Positions 25,771-33,573 of a DNA stretch of 64,000 bases are shown here, piece after piece; the stretch's first letter is position 1, and the number at the start of each line of letters is the position of its first letter. The notes below the pieces were generated by a model. The model did no database searches, had not been told where the DNA came from, and was given only the letters and a program-made list of their open reading frames with translations. The DNA is from Burkholderia glumae LMG 2196 = ATCC 33617 (GTDB lineage: Bacteria > Pseudomonadota > Gammaproteobacteria > Burkholderiales > Burkholderiaceae): NCBI RefSeq assembly GCF_000960995.1, contig NZ_CP009435.1:806001-870000 (forward strand). Direction: 5' to 3'. The position numbers and the translations under genes are program-made.

Positions 25771-27286
25771 GCGCCGGCTCTGCGCGACGCTCGCGAGCGT
25801 CACGCTTCTCTGCGCGTGCTCGTTCGCGCCCACCTATCGCGTGCCCGCCACCGCGCTGCCCGCCGCGTTCAAGGAAGCGGGCGGCTGGCAGCGCGCGCGG
25901 CCCGCCGACCGCATCGCGCGCGACGGCTGGTGGCGCGCGTTTCGCGACCCCGTGCTCGACCGGCTGGAAGCGCAGGTGGCACGCGCCAACCCCGACGTGG
26001 CCGCCGCCGTGGCTCGCCACGACGAGGCCGACGCGCTGCTCGATCAGGCGCGCGCGGGGCTGTTCCCGACGCTCGGGCTCGACACCCAGGTATCCAGCAA
26101 CCGCGCCTCGGCCACCCGCCCGCTGCGCGGCGCGACCCAGCCCGACGTCTACGGCGCCAACACGCTCGAGGCCGGCTTCGACTACGACCTCGATCTCTGG
26201 GGCAAGCTGCGCAACGAGGTGGCGGCCGGCCGCGCCGACGCGGAGGCCAGCGCCGACGATCTGGCCTCGGTGCGGCTGAGCCTGCAGGCCAGCCTCGCGC
26301 GCGCCTACTTCAGGCTGCGCGGGCTCGACCAGCAGCAGCGCATGCTGGCCGACACGATCGACACCTACCGGCGCGCGCTGCAGCTGACGCTGAGCCGCCA
26401 TGCCGGCGGCATCGCCTCCGACCTCGACGTCTCGCGCGCGCAGACCCGGCTCGACGCGGCGCGCGCCGCGGCCGAGGACGTGAAGGCGCGCCGCGCGCTC
26501 TACGAGCACGCGGTGGCCACCCTCACGGGCGTGCCGGCCTCGTCGTTCTCGCTGCCGGCGAGCCCCGGCGCGGCGCGCCTGCCGTCGATCCCGGCCGGCA
26601 TCCCGGCCGCGCTGCTGCAGCGCCGCCCCGACGTGGCCGCCGCCGAGCGGCGCGTGGCGGCCGCCAACGCGCGGATCGGCGTGGCGCGGGCCGCGTTCTT
26701 CCCCGACCTCACGCTCGGGCTGGCCGGCGGCTACCAAAGCTCGGGGCTCGGCCGCTGGCTCAGCGCGCCGAACGAGATCTGGTCGATCGGGCCGAGCCTG
26801 ATGCTGACGCTGTTCGACGGCGGGCGCCGCCAGGCGATCAGCGACGAGGCGCGCGCCAGGCTCGCCGAGAACGGCGCGCGGTATCGCTCGGTGGTGCTGC
26901 GCGCCTGCCAGCAGGTGGAGGACGCGCTGGCGCTCACGCACCACCTCGGCGACGAGGCCCGCCGCGAGCAGGAAGCGCTCGACGCGGCCGAGCGCACGCT
27001 GCGGCTGTCCAGCTCGCGCTATCGCGACGGCGTGGTCAGCTATCTCGACGTGGTGACCGCGCAGGCCACCGAGCTCGACACCAGGATCGCGATGATCGAA
27101 CTCGACACGCGGCGCCAGCTGGCGGCCGTCGCGCTGATCGCGGCGCTGGGCGGCGGCTGGCGCGCGGCGGATGCCGGGCACGACGGCGCGGCTCCGGCTC
27201 CGGCTCCGGCTCCGGCCCCGGCTCCGGCCGTGGCCGTGCCGGTCTCGGCGGCGCTGCCGGCCGGCGCGGCGGGCCATGCGGGCTGA
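25763..27286 (+). CDS. RND efflux outer-membrane channel (NodT/OprM type lipoprotein)
   Basis: A 507-residue outer-membrane factor with a lipobox (LLCAC, Cys near residue 19), two OEP repeats and the usual RPDVAAAERRVAAANARIGVARAAFFP and SYLDVVTAQ motifs. The C-terminus ends in an Ala-Pro tract encoded by a hexanucleotide repeat. Third gene of the pump operon; it overlaps the adaptor gene. Confidence 0.93.
   Translation: MAKRRLCATLASVTLLCACSFAPTYRVPATALPAAFKEAGGWQRARPADRIARDGWWRAFRDPVLDRLEAQVARANPDVAAAVARHDEADALLDQARAGLFPTLGLDTQVSSNRASATRPLRGATQPDVYGANTLEAGFDYDLDLWGKLRNEVAAGRADAEASADDLASVRLSLQASLARAYFRLRGLDQQQRMLADTIDTYRRALQLTLSRHAGGIASDLDVSRAQTRLDAARAAAEDVKARRALYEHAVATLTGVPASSFSLPASPGAARLPSIPAGIPAALLQRRPDVAAAERRVAAANARIGVARAAFFPDLTLGLAGGYQSSGLGRWLSAPNEIWSIGPSLMLTLFDGGRRQAISDEARARLAENGARYRSVVLRACQQVEDALALTHHLGDEARREQEALDAAERTLRLSSSRYRDGVVSYLDVVTAQATELDTRIAMIELDTRRQLAAVALIAALGGGWRAADAGHDGAAPAPAPAPAPAPAVAVPVSAALPAGAAGHAG
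27189..27227. repeat. Hexanucleotide repeat at the end of the channel gene
   Basis: About six copies of a GGCTCC-type unit encode an (Ala-Pro)n tail. Because the unit is six bases, slippage would change tail length without shifting frame. Confidence 0.8.
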
Positions 27287-27299
27287 GCGCGTCGCGCGG

Positions 27300-27335
27300 C
27301 CGGTCCGCGATACCGGTCCGCGATACCGGTCCGCG
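27300..27335. repeat. 13-bp tandem repeat downstream of the efflux operon
   Basis: CCGGTCCGCGATA is present twice exactly (27300-27312, 27313-27325) and then ten bases of a third unit. It lies 14 bases after the channel stop, between convergent genes. No clear terminator was found here. Confidence 0.8.
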
Positions 27336-27386
27336 GTGCCGGCGCGATGCCGGCCGCCTTGCGCGGCGCCGCGCCGGGCGCCGGCC

Positions 27387-30329
27387 TCAGGCGCCCGCCG
27401 TCGCCGCCGGGCCGAGATAGCGGGCGAGGTCGACCTCGTCGATCTGCTCGGGCGACATGAAGCGCCGCGCGTAGTCGAGGTAGACGCCCGAGCGCAGGAA
27501 CAGCGCGAACAGCCCGGCGTCGATGTGCTGCGCCTGCTGCATCGCGGCCATGATCGAGATCGCCTCGGACAGCGTCTTGCCGCGCTTGTAGGGGCGGTCG
27601 CCCGCCGTCAGCGCCTCGAAGATGTCGGCGATCGCCATCATGCGCGCGAGCGGGCTCATCTGATCGCCGCGCAGCCCTTTCGGATAGCCGGTGCCGTCGA
27701 TCTTCTCGTGATGGCCGCCGGCGATCTCGGGAACGTTGCGCAGGTGGCGCGGAAACGGCAGCTGCGAGAGCATCATGATGGTCTGCAGGATGTGCTCGTT
27801 GATCTTGAAGCGCTCCTCGTCGGACAGCGTGCCGCGCGCGATGGCGAGGTTGTGCAGCTCGCCGCGATTGAACAGCAGCTCCGGCACCCGCATCCGAAAG
27901 CCCCAGCGGTTGTCGGCCATGTCGAACGGCGCCGCCGTCTCGCGCTCGATGCGGTGCTCGGCCTTGTCGGCGAGCAGCCGCTCGCGCACCGGCAGCGGCG
28001 CGCGCGGCATGCGCGCCTGACGCCTGCGCTCGTCCTGGGACACGCCCAGACGGTCGTCGAGCGTGCGCCGCCAGGTGCGCGCGCCGATCCGGCCGAGCCG
28101 CTCCACGCGAGCCGGGTCCATCGATTCGCCGCCCTCGTTGCAGGCGGCCACGAACGCGAACTCCGCGTCCAGCTCGCCCAGCAGCGCGTCGCGCGCCGCC
28201 TCGGCCCGGTCGCGCGCCATGCCGGCCGCGATCGCCTCCAGGCAGTGGATCTCGGCCTCGCACTTGAGCACCTCGAAGCGCATCCGCACCTCGTGGATGC
28301 GGTCGTAGAGCGTCTCCAGCTTGGTGGCCTTGTCGATCACGTATTCGGGCGTGGTGATCTTGCCGCAATCGTGCAGCCAGGCCGCCACGTGCAGCGCCTC
28401 CCACTGCCGGGCGTCGAGGTCGAAATCGCGCCACGGGCCGTCGCCGGCGCTGCACGCGGCGCGCGCCAGCATCTTCGCCAGCTCGGGCACGCGGTTGCAG
28501 TGGCCGCCCGTGTGCGGGCTCTTCGCGTCGATCGCCTTCGCGATCAGCTGGATGAACGCCTCGAACAGCGCGCGCTGCGTCCGGATCAGCTCGCGCGTCT
28601 CGATCGCGCTGACGAACAGGCCGGTCAGCTCGGCGATGAACGACAGCTGCATCTGCTCGAGCGGCGCCGAATGCAGCAGCACGAACGCGCCGATCAGCAC
28701 GCCCTCGCGGTTCACCAGCGGCACCACGGCCGCGTCGCCGGCGCCGAGCCGGAAGTGCGATAGGCCGGCCTGCACGATCTCGGGGTTCGACAGCCGCCCG
28801 GCGCAGGCGCGGTTGCCGGCCAGCGCGGTGCGGATCAGGGCCGGCGCCTGCGCCACCTCCAGCGGCCGCAGCACCTCGTCCACCGAGGCGCGCCGCGTGT
28901 CGCGCGCCGCCGCCGGCTGCAGCAGCGTGCCGTCCTCGTTGGCAAGGTACAGCACGCCCGCGTCGGCGTGGGCCTCGGCCAGCATCTCGGTGAGCAGCAG
29001 CGGCACCAGCCGCTCGAAGTCGGGCTCCGCGGCCACCGCCCGGATCGTGTCGAGGAAGCGCCGGATGGTGCGCTTCATTTCCTCCATGCGCTGCCCGAGC
29101 CGGTCGATCTCGCTGATATGCGAATTGAGCGCCTCGCCGCCCGGCGCCAGCTCGAAGCGGCGCATGGTGGCCGCCTGCGCGGCCAGCTGGGTGAGCGGCC
29201 GCGCGATCACGCCGGCCAGCAGCCAGGTGAGCGGAATCGACAGCACCAGGATGGCGAGCGTGACGAGCGCCTCGACCCTCAGCCGGTGGTCCGCGCTTCG
29301 CATCAGGTCCTCGCGGCGGATCGCGGAACTCAGGTAGAGCGGCTCGATGTCGTCGACGTCGAGCCGGTTGACCGTCAGGTGCCAGCTTTGGCCCTGCGCG
29401 TCGGCCACGGTCGCCGAGCGCCACGCCGCGCCGCCGGCCGCGCGCACGCCGGCGGCCAGCTGCGCGAGGATCGGCACCCGGCGCATCTCGTCCATGCCGG
29501 CCAGCCGGTACAGCTCCTCGGTCGCCTTCAGCACCGGATCGAAGCGCAGCGTCGAGGCGACCAGCTGCCCGTTGGCGCCGATCAGCGCGAAGGCGAGGCC
29601 CGGCAGGCCGTCCTGCGCCGCCAGCATGCGCTGCAGGGTGTCGAGGTTGACGTCGCAGCCCACCACCGCGCCGCCGTCGGGCGCGGCCATCGCGAGCGTG
29701 GTGCCGATCTCGCGCACCGAGGAAAACACGTAGGGCGCGGTGCGGATCAGCCGCTTCTGGCGCAGCGCCTGCCGGTACCAGGCGCGCTCGCGCGGATCGT
29801 AGCTGGCCGGATAGTCGGGGCGCGCGACCTGCCCGATCACGCGCAGCGCGTCGTCGAAATAGACGAAGCGCCCGACGGGCGGCGACACCGAGCGCTCGAT
29901 CACCTGCAGCGCGTAGCGCGCGTCGGCGGGCGCCTGCAGGCTCTCGCGCTGGAACTCGCTGCGGATCGCGCGCAGCATGAAGAAGTCGCCGTTCCGGTAG
30001 CCGACGTAGATGTCCTCCATGCCCGGCGAGGCGCTCAGGATCGCATGCAGGACGCCGAGCACCGCCCGGCGCTGGGCAAACGTGTGCGCCTGAACGATTC
30101 CGCTGTAAACCAGCGTTTTCACCGCGACCGACGCCGGCGTGAACATCTTTTGTAGTTCGTTCGCGGTCTCGCGACTCATTTCGCGCACGCGGTTCGCTGA
30201 GTCGTCCTCAAGAATCCGGCGTGAATGATCGTAGTCGACCGCGCTGATCAGGCCGCCCATCAACAACACCACCACGGCGATCAACACCGAGACGTGCAGT
30301 CGAAACGGCAGATGCCAGCGTCTGGCCAT
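27387..30329 (-). CDS. Membrane sensor Cache-HAMP-GAF-HD-GYP phosphodiesterase
   Basis: A 980-residue protein. A membrane span near residues 8-30, a periplasmic dCache-like domain to about 340, a second span (LAILVLSIPLTWLLAGVI), HAMP, a GAF-like domain (about 435-590) and an HD-GYP domain. Catalytic residues are present: WLHDCGKITTPEYV near 653 and HHEKIDGTGYPKGLRGDQMS near 876. The two halves are separated by roughly 220 residues where a typical HD-GYP has about 60, so an extra helical segment is inserted. Predicted to hydrolyse c-di-GMP in response to a periplasmic cue. ATG 30329 is preferred because GGGG lies seven bases upstream; ATG 30335 is the alternative. A sigma-70 promoter candidate lies upstream. 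Confidence 0.9.
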   Translation of the reverse strand: MARRWHLPFRLHVSVLIAVVVLLMGGLISAVDYDHSRRILEDDSANRVREMSRETANELQKMFTPASVAVKTLVYSGIVQAHTFAQRRAVLGVLHAILSASPGMEDIYVGYRNGDFFMLRAIRSEFQRESLQAPADARYALQVIERSVSPPVGRFVYFDDALRVIGQVARPDYPASYDPRERAWYRQALRQKRLIRTAPYVFSSVREIGTTLAMAAPDGGAVVGCDVNLDTLQRMLAAQDGLPGLAFALIGANGQLVASTLRFDPVLKATEELYRLAGMDEMRRVPILAQLAAGVRAAGGAAWRSATVADAQGQSWHLTVNRLDVDDIEPLYLSSAIRREDLMRSADHRLRVEALVTLAILVLSIPLTWLLAGVIARPLTQLAAQAATMRRFELAPGGEALNSHISEIDRLGQRMEEMKRTIRRFLDTIRAVAAEPDFERLVPLLLTEMLAEAHADAGVLYLANEDGTLLQPAAARDTRRASVDEVLRPLEVAQAPALIRTALAGNRACAGRLSNPEIVQAGLSHFRLGAGDAAVVPLVNREGVLIGAFVLLHSAPLEQMQLSFIAELTGLFVSAIETRELIRTQRALFEAFIQLIAKAIDAKSPHTGGHCNRVPELAKMLARAACSAGDGPWRDFDLDARQWEALHVAAWLHDCGKITTPEYVIDKATKLETLYDRIHEVRMRFEVLKCEAEIHCLEAIAAGMARDRAEAARDALLGELDAEFAFVAACNEGGESMDPARVERLGRIGARTWRRTLDDRLGVSQDERRRQARMPRAPLPVRERLLADKAEHRIERETAAPFDMADNRWGFRMRVPELLFNRGELHNLAIARGTLSDEERFKINEHILQTIMMLSQLPFPRHLRNVPEIAGGHHEKIDGTGYPKGLRGDQMSPLARMMAIADIFEALTAGDRPYKRGKTLSEAISIMAAMQQAQHIDAGLFALFLRSGVYLDYARRFMSPEQIDEVDLARYLGPAATAGA

Positions 30330-30399
30330 CAGCATCCCCGCGCAGCATGGCTGCCGAATTTGGTCTCCACCGGGTGTGTCCCAGCCCGAATGCCCGGCC

Positions 30400-30428
30400 A
30401 ATATACATGGGACTATATTCACGTACAA
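30400..30428 (-). promoter_or_regulatory. Candidate sigma-70 promoter of the HD-GYP gene
   Basis: Minus strand: TTGTAC (30428-30423), 17 bases, TATATT (30405-30400). The -10 matches five of six and the spacing is ideal; the predicted leader is about 60 bases. The rest of the 411-base gap up to the porin stop contains only the terminator at 30565-30596; nothing else is recognised. Confidence 0.55.
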
Positions 30429-30564
30429 CCGCGCCGGCATGACAACGGCGCGGCCCGCAAGACGCCCGGGCCCGCCTCGCGCGCGGCCCGCGTGATTCGC
30501 ACGACCACGCGCGGCCCGAAAGTGCGCGCGGCCCGCCGGCTTCGCGCCGCTCGCGCGCGCTATC

Positions 30565-30596
30565 AAAAAGACCCCGTGACGCGCGCCGTCACGGGG
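30565..30596 (-). terminator. Intrinsic terminator of the first porin gene
   Basis: On the minus strand a perfect 10-bp stem (30596-30587 with 30581-30572), 5-base loop, then T-rich tract (TCTTTTT, complement of 30565-30571). It lies 145 bases past the porin stop and upstream of the HD-GYP promoter, separating the two units. Confidence 0.85.
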
Positions 30597-30740
30597 CCGA
30601 AGATCACCGCCGGAGCGCCGCACCGTGATGCCGCCCACGGCCCGGCGGCGGCGGGAACCGCACTACCGCGGCGCGGCCGGTCGCTCACCGGCCGCGCCGC
30701 CATCCTGCCGGCCGCGCCCCTCCCGCGCGGCCGGCGCCGC

Positions 30741-31913
30741 TCAGAACCGGTGGCGGATGCCGGCCGCGACGAGCGCCTGGCGATCGTTGCCCGAGGCCGC
30801 GAGGTTGAAGATGCCCGCGTTGCCGAGCACCGACACGCCGTCGGCGCCGCTCACGCGCTGGTAGGTGCCCTCCAGATAGAGGTCGGTACGGCGCGACAGC
30901 GCGTAGTCGGCCTGCAGCATGAACTGGTTCCACTTCGGGGCGATGCTGCGACCCGCCGTGTCGAAGCGGCCCTGCGTGAACGTATACGAGCCGCCCAGCG
31001 AGAACGCCGGCGTCAGGCAGTAGCGCGCGTTCAGCTCGTAGTTGCTGAAGGTCAGCAGCTGGCCGTTCACGCTGCCGTAGGCGCCGCCCTGCGAGAGCGC
31101 TCGCGGATCGTCGAGGATCGTGCGCGTGTAGACGAAGCCCAGGCTCGCGTTGCTGAACGCGTAGTGCGCGCCGGCGCCGAAGGTGCGCCAGCGGCCGCCC
31201 ACCAGCATCGAATCGCCGTCCGCGCTGCTCAGCGCGCCGCCCGTGTTGGCCGGCGCATTCACGCCGCCGGGCTGGTTCGACTGCAAATAGGCCGCCGCCA
31301 GATCGAGCGGGCCGTTCAGGTACTGCGCGCCGAGGCTGTAGGCATTGTTGTCCGACACGCCGCCGCCCAGATTGCTGAAGGCATAGGCGCCGCCGAAGGT
31401 GACGCCCCCGTAGCTGGCGCTGCGGAATTTCACCGCGTTGTTCATTCGCGTGTCGTTCGCGAGGTTGTCGTTGTCGAACGGATGGTCGGCGATGTTGCCG
31501 CCGAAGCCCGAGCCGGTGGCCGACAGCGGCGCGACGAAGTCCACCAGGAAATCGTACTGGCGGCCGAGCGTGAGCGTGCCCCATCGGCGGCTCGCCAGGC
31601 CGACCCAGGCCTGGCGGCCGAATTCGTCGCCGCCGTTGCCGAGCCTGCCGTTGGCCAGGTTGAAGCCGTTCTCGAGATCGAACACGGCGGCCAGGCCGCC
31701 GCCCAGTTGCTCGTTGCCGCGCAGGCCCCAGCGCGTGGTGCTGACGTTGCCGCTCTGCACGCCATAGGCGGCGCCGGAGCCGGCCGACGATTTCTGGTTG
31801 CTGAGGTAGTCCAGGCCCGCGTCGATCGTGCCGTACAGCGTCACGCGGCTCTGCGCGTGGGCGGCGCCCGAGAGCGCGCAGGCGAGCGCCGGGATTGCCA
31901 GATATTTCTTCAT
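30741..31913 (-). CDS. Outer-membrane porin (Gram-negative general porin family)
   Basis: A 390-residue beta-barrel porin of the Burkholderia/Neisseria type. Signal peptide MKKYLAIPALACALSGAAHA, then QSRVTLYGTIDAGLDYLSN, RWGLRGNEQLGGGLAAVFDLE, TLTLGRQYD and a C-terminal Phe (AAGIRHRF) needed for assembly. The start is set by the signal peptide. Allows passive diffusion of small solutes. A dyad of the ATGAA-N5-TTTCAT type at 32056-32071 lies in its upstream region but at a different distance to any -10. Confidence 0.95.
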   Translation of the reverse strand: MKKYLAIPALACALSGAAHAQSRVTLYGTIDAGLDYLSNQKSSAGSGAAYGVQSGNVSTTRWGLRGNEQLGGGLAAVFDLENGFNLANGRLGNGGDEFGRQAWVGLASRRWGTLTLGRQYDFLVDFVAPLSATGSGFGGNIADHPFDNDNLANDTRMNNAVKFRSASYGGVTFGGAYAFSNLGGGVSDNNAYSLGAQYLNGPLDLAAAYLQSNQPGGVNAPANTGGALSSADGDSMLVGGRWRTFGAGAHYAFSNASLGFVYTRTILDDPRALSQGGAYGSVNGQLLTFSNYELNARYCLTPAFSLGGSYTFTQGRFDTAGRSIAPKWNQFMLQADYALSRRTDLYLEGTYQRVSGADGVSVLGNAGIFNLAASGNDRQALVAAGIRHRF

Positions 31914-32251
31914 GATGGTTTCGCTAGAGTGGGTCGGTCTTCTCGCATCGCAGCCCGCGTGTGGGCCAGCCCGATCGCGGCCGGATCGTCCGCGACGCGA
32001 TGGCCACAATGTAGGCAGCGGCCATGACAGCGCCGTTATGAAAACGCCCCGAAAAATGAAGGCTTTTTCATCCGGTCGATACGCGTGCTTCATGCCGATC
32101 GAGCCGGCCGCAGCGCGCGGGTAAATTTCTTTTCACGCTGCGTATGCCGATCCGCCATCGCCCCGCCTCTATGCTTGTCCTCAGCCTGTCATGCCAGCCG
32201 CAGGGCGCGTGTGACGGGTGACACCAGTCAACCATGATGAGGACCACGAAG
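31914..32251. promoter_or_regulatory. Divergent control region between porin and DUF4148 gene
   Basis: A 338-base gap without a gene. It holds two copies of the envelope-type dyad: ATGAAGGCTTTTTCAT at 32056-32071 and GTAAATTTCTTTTCAC at 32121-32136. The second is followed after exactly 33 bases by TATGCT (32170-32175), pointing at the DUF4148 gene. For the porin a TACATT on the minus strand at 32013-32008 is a possible -10, 42 bases from the first dyad. Confidence 0.5.
32121..32175 (+). promoter_or_regulatory. Dyad site plus -10 for the first DUF4148 gene
   Basis: GTAAA-TTTCT-TTTCAC (32121-32136), 33-base spacer, TATGCT (32170-32175). Same geometry as the sites before the RND operon, the two-component operon and two small secreted-protein genes. 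Predicted leader about 70 bases. Confidence 0.55.
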
Positions 32252-32518
32252 ATGAAGCTCATGAAGCTTGCTGCTGCCGCGACGCTCGCGGCGGCGACCC
32301 TCCCGGCTCTCGCTCAGGCGGCCATGCCGGCCGGCACGCAGGGCGCGCCGGCGGCCGCCACCTCCGGCGGCACGACGAACCTGCAGCAGGACGGGTGGGT
32401 GGCGCCCTACGGCCAGCCCGTCCACCAGAAAACGCGCGCCGAGGTCTACCAGGAACTGGTGCAGGCCGAGCAGGACGGCCAACTCAAGTACCTGAACTCG
32501 ACGCTCTATGCACACTGA
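32252..32518 (+). CDS. DUF4148-type small secreted protein
   Basis: An 88-residue protein with signal peptide MKLMKLAAAATLAAATLPALAQA and a C-terminal helix KTRAEVYQELVQAEQDGQLKYLNSTLYAH, the hallmark of the DUF4148 family that is abundant in Burkholderiaceae. Start 32252 is preferred over ATG 32234 because GAGGA is correctly spaced and the signal peptide is then of normal form. Periplasmic, function unknown; members are often stress-induced. Expression is probably controlled by the dyad site upstream. Confidence 0.85.
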   Translation: MKLMKLAAAATLAAATLPALAQAAMPAGTQGAPAAATSGGTTNLQQDGWVAPYGQPVHQKTRAEVYQELVQAEQDGQLKYLNSTLYAH

Positions 32519-32587
32519 AGCAGGCCGCCCCGCGGCACGCGCGCCGCGTGCCGCGTGAGCGCCCACCACCCCTACCGTCCGACCGCC

Positions 32588-32743
32588 ATGAAGCTCCGCC
32601 CCCTGCTTTCCCGCACCGCCCGCCTCGCGCTCGTCGCGCTCGCGGCCGGCACCCTGCTGTCCGGGTGCGCGGCCGCCCGGCCCAACGGCCCCGGCGACTG
32701 CGTCGGGCCGCCCGACTTCTGCGTGCCGTTCTTCGGCTCGTGA
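32588..32743 (+). CDS. Very small putative lipoprotein
   Basis: A 51-residue protein: basic-hydrophobic signal MKLRPLLSRTARLALVALAAGTLLSGC with a good lipobox (LSGC), leaving a mature peptide of only about 25 residues rich in Pro, Gly and Cys and ending FCVPFFGS. It follows the DUF4148 gene by 69 bases in the same direction. Family not recognised. Confidence 0.6.
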   Translation: MKLRPLLSRTARLALVALAAGTLLSGCAAARPNGPGDCVGPPDFCVPFFGS

Positions 32744-32843
32744 ATGCCCGCGGGCGCCGTGCGCATCCGCGCCGGCGCGCGCGTGGCTTGCCGCCCGCCG
32801 TCTGCCGCCGTCTGCCGCCCCGGCGCGCCTTGGCCGGCCGCGC

Positions 32844-33527
32844 TCAGGGCGGCGCCAGCGTCACCTGATAGCCGTAGCGGCTCACCGTGTCGATCCGCAC
32901 GTCGGGCTGGTGCCGCGCGAGCTTGCGGCGCAGCCGCGACACCACCAGGTTGACGCTCGACGGATCGACATCCTCCTTGTCCTGCCACACGTAGCGGATC
33001 AGCTGATCGCGCGGCACCGGCGCGTTCGGGCTGCGCATCAGGCATTCGAGCAGCAGGAACTCGCGGCGCGTCACGGCCAGCCGCAGCTTGCCGTCCTGCA
33101 GCTCCCGCGAGAGCGCCTCGAGGCCCGCCGGCGCGGCGAGCGGCCGGTCCGGCTCGCGCCCGGTGCCGAGCCGCTGCAGCGCCTGCAGGCGCTCGTGCAG
33201 CTCGATGAACGAGTACGGCGCGCCGAAACAGGCGTCGGCCCCGGCGCGCAGCGCGCGGATGCGCTCGCTGGCCCGCGCCTGGCCGAGCAGCACCACCAGC
33301 GCCGCGCCCCCGCCGTCGGCCGCGAAGCGCGGCAGCGCGGCCACCAGCGCCGCGTCGCTGCCCGCGTCGAGCGCGGTCGCGACGATCGCGTCGAAGCGCT
33401 CCTGCGAGGCGAGGAACAGCCCGTCGCGCAGGTCGTCGGCGCGCTGCAGGCTGTGGCCGCTCTCCTGCAGCGCCTTGTGCAGCCACGACGCCTCGGGATG
33501 GCGCGAGCCGACGAGCAGGATGCGCAT
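32844..33527 (-). CDS. OmpR-type regulator with degenerate receiver
   Basis: A 227-residue protein with an intact C-terminal winged helix (LAVTRREFLLLECLMRSPNAPVPRDQLI, then VDPSSVNLVVSRLRRKL and IDTVSRYGYQVTL) but a receiver lacking every phosphorylation residue: the N-terminal acidic pair is GS/R (VGSRHP), the phospho-Asp position is in IVATALD without a suitable Asp, and the lysine of the KPF motif is Ala (FGAPYS). It should act independently of phosphorylation, as an atypical regulator. It is the third gene of the RR-kinase-RR operon, 46 bases after the kinase stop. Confidence 0.85.
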   Translation of the reverse strand: MRILLVGSRHPEASWLHKALQESGHSLQRADDLRDGLFLASQERFDAIVATALDAGSDAALVAALPRFAADGGGAALVVLLGQARASERIRALRAGADACFGAPYSFIELHERLQALQRLGTGREPDRPLAAPAGLEALSRELQDGKLRLAVTRREFLLLECLMRSPNAPVPRDQLIRYVWQDKEDVDPSSVNLVVSRLRRKLARHQPDVRIDTVSRYGYQVTLAPP

Positions 33528-33573
33528 GGTCAGCGGCCCTGCGCCCGGTGCGTGCCGGTATCGGCGGCCGCGC

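Noticed and set aside
32056..32071. This dyad as a plus-strand site with the N33 rule
   Set aside because: Thirty-three bases downstream on the plus strand there is no -10-like hexamer (GC-rich instead), so it was not counted among the five sites that obey the rule.
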